A program made the translations under genes and the position numbers. A DNA stretch of 8,672 bases from AAA164-E04 sp964342825 (GTDB taxonomy: Bacteria; Verrucomicrobiota; Verrucomicrobiia; Limisphaerales; AAA164-E04), in NCBI GenBank assembly GCA_964342825.1, contig CAYFHO010000123.1:1-8672 (forward strand). The letters are read 5' to 3'. Every line of letters starts with the position of its first letter. Within the stretch, counting starts at the first letter, position 1. The notes below the pieces were generated by a model that did not search any database, was not told where the DNA came from, and worked only from the letters and a program-made list of their open reading frames with translations. Shown in pieces: positions 1 through 7,500 of the stretch.

Positions 1-11
1 GCGCATGATGA

Positions 12-1442
12 TCACGAATAGTTGGGTTTTATTAAACGCTTACTTTTCTCTCCTTTGAGATGGTTGTATTTGAGTTCACTGCATAGTGAAATTACATAAC
101 GTGTGTCCGTTCCTTTAAGTTTATAGACGAGTCGCGTTTTTCCAGGTGTATATTCGGTGCGAGGAGGGCCGATCCACTTATTGAGAAAATTTTCGAGCAG
201 GGTACCTTTCCATGGAATGAATTCCCCGTGAGGGTAGAGGCGGCATTTTGATTGAGTGTTCGTAGATTGGCCTTCAACCGGATCGAACAAGACTGCGGCA
301 TTATGCCTTTCAAAAGCCATTTGACTGTCCTGCGGGCTTTCCAACCATGCTTCCATTCCTATGGTCACGGGAACCCCCAAGGATTCAACCCATTGTTGGA
401 AGGTTGACTCTATTGCCATTGCCTCGTTTTGGAAATTCTCCCATTGAAGACGCAGAACCTCTTCATTTTGAGGGAGTGCACCCGAGTTGAAAAACTGATT
501 TTTAATTCGATGATCGAAATTGGAAGATAGAAATGCCTTGGACTTTATCGTGCTTCCCAACATGCCTTCAGGCCATACAACCATCTTTGGCTCTGGTACA
601 AATTCAACGGATTCTTTCGTGTAGTCTTGTAGTTTTTTCAGGAGTAAATCCGGATCATAACTTGACTGCCCTCCAGGAAGCGCCACGATATCAGTTGCTA
701 TGACGGTCAATGTAGGCCCTGAATTTAAATTAGATTTAATCTCTTGGAGCCTCCAATATCCATAGGATGTCACCCCAATCCAGGTAACCAACAAAGCCGT
801 TGTTGAGCGGCTGACAAAAATACGCCTGAGAATGAACCGATGGCGGTCACGCCCTGGGGATACTTTCCAACCTGCAAGGATAGCATCTGCAAACCAGCCT
901 TGAGTCATTGCCAACGGAAAAGCTGCAATGCCTGCTCCTGCCAAATCTACAATTTGAAGCATCCATGTTGTGGTTGTTTCTGGGACAGCTAAAGTTCCGA
1001 AATTAGTTCCCAGAGGCCCCAGAGTTCGCAGGCATTCCCCAGCACACCAGGCAATGGGCCACGATATGGTCAGCGGGAATTGGTAGCATCGCCACAAGGA
1101 TCGAACGCCGATGGCCATTGGAATCCACGTCAGACCTTGATAGCAGGCAAGAAAGGCGGTCCCAGGCAAGGTAACCACCCACAGAGTGTGTTGAGTCAGA
1201 AAAGATCCAAGTGCTCCCGTTCCCCATGCCAGAGCTACCACCAAGCGGAATCTTTTCGCAAGGCAAAATGACAGAATTGCCGGAGTAATAGCAAAGGCGA
1301 CCAACGGACCCCAGGTGTGAATAGCCAAAGGATAAAGCAATGCACTAGCGAAACATCCCAGGAGGGCGTATTTTGAATGGCATGCCATTCCTTCAATCCA
1401 CAGGGGTCGTTCGGTAGAATACTTTTCCATTATCCGTTGCAT
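12..1442 (-). CDS. lnt: Apolipoprotein N-acyltransferase (Lnt), C-terminally truncated
   Basis: Lnt transfers a fatty acid from phospholipid to the N-terminal cysteine of lipoproteins in the inner membrane. Numbered from the ATG at 1442, the first ~230 residues hold several hydrophobic segments, including the Lnt-like stretch W-P-I-A-W-x-x-G-E-C-L-R near 119-130. A nitrilase-type domain follows with all three catalytic residues: Glu282 in W-P-E-G, Lys399 in S-K-C-R-L-Y-P-H-G-E-F-I-P, and Cys454 in S-L-C-S-E. The frame stops only 22 residues after that cysteine, whereas E. coli Lnt continues for about 125, so the end of the nitrilase fold and the last membrane helix are missing. A different frame in the final bases reads L-F-V-I-I-M, like the beta strand expected there, which suggests a frameshift. 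The start is uncertain: ATG at 1442, 1430 or 1388, or TTG at 1445, none with a well-spaced ribosome site. The 5' end overlaps the upstream gene by about 50 bases. Family call is firm; functionality is doubtful. Confidence 0.85.
   Translation of the reverse strand: MQRIMEKYSTERPLWIEGMACHSKYALLGCFASALLYPLAIHTWGPLVAFAITPAILSFCLAKRFRLVVALAWGTGALGSFLTQHTLWVVTLPGTAFLACYQGLTWIPMAIGVRSLWRCYQFPLTISWPIAWCAGECLRTLGPLGTNFGTLAVPETTTTWMLQIVDLAGAGIAAFPLAMTQGWFADAILAGWKVSPGRDRHRFILRRIFVSRSTTALLVTWIGVTSYGYWRLQEIKSNLNSGPTLTVIATDIVALPGGQSSYDPDLLLKKLQDYTKESVEFVPEPKMVVWPEGMLGSTIKSKAFLSSNFDHRIKNQFFNSGALPQNEEVLRLQWENFQNEAMAIESTFQQWVESLGVPVTIGMEAWLESPQDSQMAFERHNAAVLFDPVEGQSTNTQSKCRLYPHGEFIPWKGTLLENFLNKWIGPPRTEYTPGKTRLVYKLKGTDTRYVISLCSELKYNHLKGEKSKRLIKPNYS
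1375..1390. repeat. 16-bp perfect palindrome at the gene junction
   Basis: The sequence GAATGGCATGCCATTC equals its own reverse complement. It lies within the first Lnt codons, 2 bases from the TGA stop (1395-1393) of the beta-domain protein gene on the minus strand, and it contains the ATG at 1388-1386, one of the possible Lnt starts. It could be a dimeric protein-binding site or could fold in RNA, but a 16-bp palindrome can also arise by chance in a window of this size. Confidence 0.5.
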
Positions 1443-3726
1443 CAACAGCCAACGAAGGATGGTCGATTATTGTAAATTCTCCATCAATGGCCGACACCAG
1501 CCCAATGGGGATCCAATCGGCCAAATTTCTTGAAGCTTCTACTTCATATTGTCTTCCCTGTTCACCTTTTCCCTCAATAATGAACTCATTCGAGTTAATG
1601 GAAATGGATGGTTTCAAACTAACCGGTGAATTTTGAAATGGATGTGCAGTTTTGGTTATTGTCACCAAATTTTCATTCACGATCATGTCAATCATGGGCA
1701 GTTCTTTTTTGCCCGCATTGCGAAGATCAAAAGTACTTAAGTGCACATGCCACTCTCCTTCAACCACGGGAATGCTAGCCACCCCTTCATTGTCGGTCTT
1801 TCCAAAGGCATCCAACTTTTTATTTTGCGGCGTGGTCGACATTGCGTGCATTTTTATTCCCGGTATCGGGTTTCCATTTGGATCATTAAGTATGAGTCTA
1901 ATTTCAGATGTAGCCTCTTCCGTTGTTATAGAAAACTGAGTCCTTTGGGAACCATCCGCTGAGATCTCTGCCATTGGTAGATCCGAAAACAGTAAACCTC
2001 TCTGCGCTGATTGATCTGCGTCAGGAACCACAAACCAGGTTCCTGGATTCAAGTCAAAATGGTAGTAGCCATCCGTTTCATAAGAGGTCTGAATGGATGA
2101 TTCCTGATTTCCCGATGTTTCGTTGAAAGCGATTAACCGGAGTTTACCAATGGGTTGATTTTCGTGGTTTTCCACAAATCCTTCCATTCTGCCTTTCGCT
2201 TCCGGGGCAACCAAATCCAGCCGAACTGATTGGTCTGTTCCGGTAAAATGTACAGGGTGGCTCGTTGATCCTGAATGCCCAGAGGCTTCCAAATCATAGG
2301 AAAAAGGAAAAACCGACCAGTGCCCTGGAGACACCGCGAGATTAAACCACCCATCCTCGTAGGTGACTCCTGACGCCGTCAGGTTATCCCGAATATTGAA
2401 TGCGAATATCTCTACACCTTCCAGTGGAATTGGGTCACCATTGTCATCCCTTAATGTGTCGCTGTGTAAGTAGCCAGAAATCATGCATTCTCCGCGTGTG
2501 AGCGGGACTGAAATATTTGTAACATCATCCAGTGTGGTATCCACCGTCATGGAGGCTTTTCTCAGGTCCACGAGGAAACTGCGCGAACTGACTTCACTTG
2601 GTTTAAAAGTGATACCCCAGATACCTGGAGTGACCATTACGGAAAAAGTACCTTCCTGATCCGTCCATGCATGAGTGAAAAGTTGACCGTTTGGCACACC
2701 GGAGACATCGCTTGTGATGAATGTAACTGGAAGACCAGGAATAGGTTCGCCTGTCTGCTCGTCCACAATCTTACCCGATATTTTCCGTGTTCCTGGAACC
2801 ATTTCCAGATCTTGTTGAAGATTTTGGCCATTCTTTATATTTCTCTCGGATCCAATTGAAAAAGGGCTGACATAACCTGGAGCTACTGATACCAGGTCAA
2901 ACTCCCCTTCAAAAGGGACGTTGAGGGTATAACGCCCATCCGAATCTGCCGCTACGACTGTTCTGAGATGAGAGTAGCCCGCCACAGACTGTAACAATGC
3001 GACTAATGCTCCCGATACGGGCTTTCCATCGCTCATTACCTGACCAGTGAATTGCTGATCTGTTGGTATATCCACAATGGTCAATTGTTCTTGGACCGGT
3101 GTAAAGGATCCTGCAGGACTTGAAATCCGATAAACATATTCCCCAGGTATGGCCTCCAGTCCTCCTCGAATGGGGAAGTAGGATATGATCTCACCATCGA
3201 GAAATGTTACCGCCTCAAGGTCTATTTCAATATAGTCCAATGTTTCATTGTAGTTGGGTTCTTCTCCGGTAAGCGGAAGATATCCGTCGGTAATTAATCG
3301 ACTATCCATGAGAACCGCATTTGCATTGATGTCACCATTCGAATTATCCACAAGAAAACGCTCCATCAATATGGTCTGCCCTTCCGACAACCCAGATACT
3401 TCGATCTCCAAATAACCCAGGTAATCTCCAGGAAGGACACGGTCCGATAACTCAAATTCTACAGGGCCTGTGCTTTCAGAGGTAGGCTCCGGACGAGGCT
3501 CATCGATTCCTTGAAAAGGGGTATTCCATGATGGGCGTAATAGTCGCTCGGTTGCGGTTGAATACCACAGGCCATCATTTCCACATTGTAGTATGACTCC
3601 TTGAGTCATGTTGCTTAAATTGATCAACCCTAAAAAGAGAAAGAATGGCATCCAACGCATGGCTGACTTGTCAAAGCGTGGCACACTCCTCGTCGAGCTT
3701 CTTTTTTCATTATTTGGACTTTCCAT
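1393..3726 (-). CDS. Secreted protein with five tandem CnaB/carboxypeptidase-regulatory-like domains
   Basis: This is a probable exported structural or adhesive protein; no enzymatic motif was seen. Numbered from the ATG at 3726 (777 residues), a basic N-region is followed by a hydrophobic stretch at about 25-43 (W-M-P-F-F-L-F-L-G-L...), a likely signal peptide. Residues ~44-220 form an acidic region without a recognised family. Five beta-sandwich repeats follow at roughly 226-309, 316-408, 416-506, 513-600 and 608-692. Most begin with a G-x-V/I ... G-x-P-I-x-G-type strand and all contain D/E-x-(D/E)-G then x-(P/E)-G-x-(W/F), as in carboxypeptidase regulatory-like and CnaB domains. The tail (708-775) carries Y-E-V-E-A-S-R-N-L-A-D-W and ends in F-Y-R-T-T, a C-terminal domain typical of secreted Verrucomicrobia proteins. 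The frame is open back to a GTG at 3816, with other ATGs at 3771 and 3660. I chose 3726 because it gives a normal signal peptide; no start has a Shine-Dalgarno site. The stop overlaps the Lnt gene, suggesting co-transcription. Substrate and role are unknown. Confidence 0.8.
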   Translation of the reverse strand: MESPNNEKRSSTRSVPRFDKSAMRWMPFFLFLGLINLSNMTQGVILQCGNDGLWYSTATERLLRPSWNTPFQGIDEPRPEPTSESTGPVEFELSDRVLPGDYLGYLEIEVSGLSEGQTILMERFLVDNSNGDINANAVLMDSRLITDGYLPLTGEEPNYNETLDYIEIDLEAVTFLDGEIISYFPIRGGLEAIPGEYVYRISSPAGSFTPVQEQLTIVDIPTDQQFTGQVMSDGKPVSGALVALLQSVAGYSHLRTVVAADSDGRYTLNVPFEGEFDLVSVAPGYVSPFSIGSERNIKNGQNLQQDLEMVPGTRKISGKIVDEQTGEPIPGLPVTFITSDVSGVPNGQLFTHAWTDQEGTFSVMVTPGIWGITFKPSEVSSRSFLVDLRKASMTVDTTLDDVTNISVPLTRGECMISGYLHSDTLRDDNGDPIPLEGVEIFAFNIRDNLTASGVTYEDGWFNLAVSPGHWSVFPFSYDLEASGHSGSTSHPVHFTGTDQSVRLDLVAPEAKGRMEGFVENHENQPIGKLRLIAFNETSGNQESSIQTSYETDGYYHFDLNPGTWFVVPDADQSAQRGLLFSDLPMAEISADGSQRTQFSITTEEATSEIRLILNDPNGNPIPGIKMHAMSTTPQNKKLDAFGKTDNEGVASIPVVEGEWHVHLSTFDLRNAGKKELPMIDMIVNENLVTITKTAHPFQNSPVSLKPSISINSNEFIIEGKGEQGRQYEVEASRNLADWIPIGLVSAIDGEFTIIDHPSLAVDATDNGKVFYRTTPVD

Positions 3727-4161
3727 AGGTTTTTTGAGGGGAGATTCTCTCCAGATTTTTCCAATAAGCATGGTGAGTAAAAAATTACCTGAAGAGCATC
3801 CAATAAGTATTGTCACCTAAAAGGGGGACAGTGTGTCATTCAGTAGAGAGTTGAAAATAATGCAGGTGCTGTTCATAGGTTTTCGTGAGTTTGAATTGCA
3901 GAAGCATGCCTCTCCTAATGTTCATTGATAAAAGAACTTATGGACGGTTTGTTTCGCTGAAAACTTATCTTCAATTCAAGCCATCGCAGTATGGATTCGT
4001 GAAGAAATTTGAGGCTTCGCTCTTGATTCATTTTTGCATGACACCTGTATTGGGGTGACTTGGAAATTGGAGTTAAACCATGACTTGATCCTTTGTTGCG
4101 TTCCGTGATTTAGTAACGATAAGTCGCTCAAGAGGAATTTGTTTGCCTCAGGAGTTTTGAG
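3727..4161. other. Divergent intergenic region
   Basis: This is the spacer between the leftward beta-domain protein gene and the rightward kinase gene and should hold promoters for both. I see no convincing sigma-70 pair; the best rightward candidate, TTGCGT (4096) and ATAAGT (4119) with 17 bases between, is weak. Two short ORFs exist: 50 codons on plus (3906-4058, no ribosome site) and 23 codons on minus (3836-3907, AGGAG four bases before its ATG). Neither resembles a known protein to me. No tRNA, riboswitch, CRISPR or transposon end was recognised. The first 90 bases are open in the frame of the beta-domain gene. Confidence 0.5.
3811..3837. repeat. Imperfect inverted repeat with GGGGGACA core
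   Basis: TGTCACC (3811-3817) faces GGGGACA (3824-3830) across a short A-rich loop with one mismatch. GACA (3827-3830) also pairs with TGTC (3834-3837) over a 3-base loop, so two alternative hairpins share one arm. It overlaps the upstream-most possible start (GTG 3816) of the minus-strand beta-domain gene, and supports placing the true start further in. It could be a REP-like palindrome remnant or a leader structure; neither can be proven here. Confidence 0.35.
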
Positions 4162-4209
4162 ATGAACTGCAGTGTTTTTTGGGAAATCGTTCCTTATGGT
4201 GAACAGTAA
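4150..4209 (+). other. Strong ribosome site and 15-codon ORF overlapping the kinase start
   Basis: AGGAG at 4150-4154 lies seven bases before an ATG at 4162, one of the two best-spaced ribosome sites in the window. The ORF reads M-N-C-S-V-F-W-E-I-V-P-Y-G-E-Q and stops at TAA 4207-4209, in a different frame from the kinase. The kinase ATG at 4196 lies inside it, so reinitiation or translational coupling is possible. Alternatively, removing one T from the run of six at 4175-4180 fuses this ATG to the kinase frame, making it the real kinase start. The sequence alone cannot separate these readings. Confidence 0.45.
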
Positions 4210-4543
4210 ATTGCATCAAATACATGATTTAGAGGGGTGCAATGGAGCCATTTGTTTTGGACTAATCTCACTCTTTTTCGTGGTTTTTCCCTTACTAGTC
4301 ATTGGTCAAGCCCCATTGAGTTCGGTCGACCCTGCCGGTACTGAGGAAAAATTCCCTCCTGTTATTTCAAAGTTTCTTCGCATGCAAATAACAGAAACCA
4401 ATGGTGGCGAACCTTGCCTGGATGAAATAGAAGTTTTTGGGTCCGATCAGCCGCTGAGAAATGTTGCACTTAAAACTGAGGGTACCATCGCAACAGCATC
4501 CAGCTTGATTGCTGAAAAAAACCGTTGCTGGCCACCAAATTGA
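4196..4543 (+). CDS. Sensor kinase N-terminal fragment: signal peptide and start of discoidin-like domain (frameshifted)
   Basis: This frame encodes the first part of the sensor kinase whose remainder lies in the +1 frame from about 4522. Numbered from the ATG at 4196, a hydrophobic stretch at ~18-39 (A-I-C-F-G-L-I-S-L-F-F-V-V-F-P-L-L) ending G-Q-A looks like a signal peptide or N-terminal anchor. From ~59 it matches the beginning of an F5/8 type C (discoidin)-like domain: F-L-R-M-Q-I-T-E-T-N-G-G-E-P-C-L-D-E-I-E-V, then N-V-A-L and A-T-A-S. Just after A-E-K the frame becomes N-R-C-W-P-P-N and stops, while the other frame continues T-V-A-G-H-Q-I-D-H-L-N-D-G-R-Y-G-N, which completes the domain. 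The break falls at seven A (4515-4521). A GTG at 4172 is an alternative start, and the nearby ATG at 4162 has the better ribosome site. As it stands this fragment would be a short secreted peptide; I read it as the 5' part of one gene. Confidence 0.8.
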   Translation: MVNSKLHQIHDLEGCNGAICFGLISLFFVVFPLLVIGQAPLSSVDPAGTEEKFPPVISKFLRMQITETNGGEPCLDEIEVFGSDQPLRNVALKTEGTIATASSLIAEKNRCWPPN

Positions 4544-7500
4544 CCATCTTAACGACGGAAGGTATGGGAATGATTCCTCCTGGGTAGCTGATTCTTTGAA
4601 AGCCTGGATTCAGCTCGAATTCAAAGAATCCATGTTGATCGATCGAATATTTTGGAGTCGCGATCGACAAATGCTTGAAACCACCCGTACTCCAATCAAA
4701 TACGTGATCGAATCTTCGATTGACGGAAAGAATTGGGCTTTGGTGGCCAGCAGTGACCAAAGGACTCCATTCAAGGAACCTAGCGCTGGAAACAAACAGC
4801 CTTTCGACGCATTGCCACCCATTCAATCCGTGATTAATCATTCTTTGGAGAGTGCCTATCAGGTAGATCGATGGCACGTTTCAGATGGATTGCCGGATGG
4901 AAGCATACGTGCCATTGAACAAACTCCTGATGGATTTCTTTGGCTGGGGGGTGAATTCGGATTGGCAAGGTTTGACGGTTCCCGATTCGAAATCATTAAT
5001 CCCGGCAATCATGATCAGCCACCGATGGGACCCGTCTCCTCTTTGTTGGTAACTTCGGACGGGCACCTTTGGGTGAGCAGCTTTTCCAGGCAGATTTCGG
5101 TAATGGTTGATGGTAAATTTTCCACCAAGGAATGGAATGAAGGAGTGATTCACCGAATGCAACAAGGTAGTGATGGTCGTGTGTGGGGTGCGTCCGAATC
5201 TGGAGTGATCTCAATGACTTTGAACGAATCCAAGGTCACCGTAATGGATGGAGCTGAATCCTCAAGATTGTTGGCAGTCGATCGTGAGGGGCTGATTTAT
5301 TATGGCCGGTATGGTGCCGTCCGGCAATGGGCGTTGGGAGGGGCAAAGGTATTGATGGAGAGTGGGACAGGGCAATATTTTACGAGCGCTGCAATCCACC
5401 CTAGATCCCAAGGTGGAATTTGGTTGCTGGATCAGAAGGGTCAGTTGCGGGTCAGTTTGCCTGGGGCATTGACTACTTTGGGTAGAGAATTGCCTTTCAA
5501 AATTGACCTGAGTTCAGAATACCAATTATTGGAGGACCAAAAACAAAATCTCTGGTTTGCTGTCAATAATGATGCTGTGTATCGAGTCGGAATGGATGGC
5601 TCCTGCGAGCGCTTTTCTTTGTCTGGTGAACTTGAGCAAGGAGGTGGCGCACAAATTCTGTTTGAGGATCTTGATGGTCATGTTTGGGCAGGTGGCCATG
5701 ATTGTGGTTTGGTACGATTTCGACGAAGCAAGATAGAAATCATTCGATTGGGTGATCAGCCTTCCGGGGCTGTTTCGGTTGTCGCAAGTTCGAACGGCGA
5801 GTTGTTTGGCTTGGATCGTATTGGGCGTTCCTATCGAATTCATGAAGGAAAGGGGGTTCCAATGAATTTGCCACTTTCCTCACTTCTTGCTCCAGTCGGA
5901 CAAGGAAAACAATTCATGATTTCACCTTTGGTCTGGGCAGAAGAATCCATCCAGCTTTGGGGATTCGATGAGACCAAGGATCCCTTGAAGTTGGCAGATT
6001 GGAGTTTATACGGGCAACGTATGACCGCTTTTGATATGACTCCAAATGAAACCGTTGTGTTCGGTTTGAAGAATCAATTGGGGATTTATCAAAATGGCAC
6101 CTTTCAGTATTCAAGTAGCCCTGAAACTTCTCAGATAGGCCGAATTAAGTGGGTTTCTTTTATGCAGGATAATCAGTATTGGGTTGTCGGAGAAAATCGT
6201 GAACTTTACAAGTTTGATGGTGATACCTTTTCTGAACCCATCAGGCTGGATCGCCATCATCCGGCACCTGTTTCGACTTTATACCCTTCAAAGGAAGAAG
6301 CTCTCTGGGTTGGGACGCTGGGGCAAGGGTTATGGTGGTTGAGTGGAGATCAAGTCATCTCGCTCAACGCAACTTTCGGATTTCCGGCCAAGTACATTCG
6401 GGCGATTACGGGAGATGGAGATGGGATTCTCTGGGTGGCTGGAAATAGTGGGTTTTACAGAATTAAACTCGGGACATTTGATCCTCATCAAAGTGTAGAT
6501 CCAACAACTCTCAATTGGTCTTTTGTCGAGGGTGCAATGGGAGACCGGGATGCACTGGTGACTTTAGATGCCCAGCCTAATGTCCACATGGCCAGGGATG
6601 GTCGTGCATATTTTGCCACTTCCATGGGAATTGCTGTCTTGGATCCTGCTGTTTTGTCTGAAACTGGCATGACTCATTCCGTGTTGATTGAAAGCATCGA
6701 GGTGAATGGTGACACTGTTGACCATGATCATGATCAAGACGCATTGATCCAGGTGAATGCAGAAAAAAACAGTGTGGTTATTCAAATTGCCGCACCTTTT
6801 CTGTATGATAAAAGGCATTTACAGATTCAGCACCGCTTCACCGGTTCTGACAACCCTTGGCTTGATCTCAATGAAACACGTACTCTCCAATACGAGTCAT
6901 TAGTTGAGGGTGAATATAAAATACAGTTTCGATCCAAGATTGCAGGAGGGCCTTGGATGGATCAACCTGGATCCATAACGATACGCAGTCTGGCACCGTT
7001 TTGGGCTACGGGGCATTTTGGCCTCATATTGACAGGGGTATGTTTGGTCAGTCTCATGGGTAGTGGTGTCTATCTGTATTTCAGATCACTCAAACATAAG
7101 TTAAAAGCTGCTCAAGAGATGCAGACAGTGGATCGCGAGCGAGCCCGAATCGCAGCTGACATGCACGATCGTTTGGGAGGTCGCCTGACACATTTAGGCC
7201 TGATGGCACGCCAGCTTGATGCGGATAAAGAAAATAGTTTGGGGCGACGCATTCAACAATCGGTCTATGAATCAGCTCGAAATCTGGATGAAATTGTGTG
7301 GGCGGTGGATCCCTCCAAGGATACATTCGAGAGTCTCATTGCCTATTGTATGAACCTGATTGATGAACGCGCCGAAGATTCAGAAATCAGGTGGCACATG
7401 GAAACCCCTGACAAGGCCAATGGTTTGACGGTGCATGCAACGATTCGCCATGAACTATTTCTGGCCATTAGCGAGGCCGTCAATAACGTCATTAAACATG

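Noticed and set aside
1080..1271. Plus-strand ORF within the lnt region
   Set aside because: It is an antisense shadow of the membrane domain of Lnt and has no ribosome site or family.
3836..3907. 23-codon minus-strand ORF with AGGAG upstream, possible leader peptide for the beta-domain gene
   Set aside because: Spacing to the ATG is only four bases, the peptide has no attenuator-like codon run, and no terminator follows it.
3906..4058. 50-codon plus-strand ORF in the divergent spacer (M-P-L-L-M-F-I-D-K ...)
   Set aside because: It has no ribosome site and no recognisable family, and its length is expected by chance in AT-rich spacer DNA.
4516..4522. A-AAA-AAC as a classic -1 programmed frameshift site in the kinase gene
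   Set aside because: It is in the right phase for -1 slippage, but the kinase continues in the +1 frame, so -1 slippage would not produce the full protein.
4470..4877. 135-codon minus-strand ORF across the kinase frameshift
   Set aside because: It is an antisense shadow of the kinase gene with no family resemblance, while both sense frames encode a recognisable domain.
6717..6740. ATGATC tandem repeat encoding D-H-D-H-D-Q-D in the Y_Y_Y region as a metal-binding site
   Set aside because: It is only a short repeat in what looks like a loop, with no supporting motif elsewhere.
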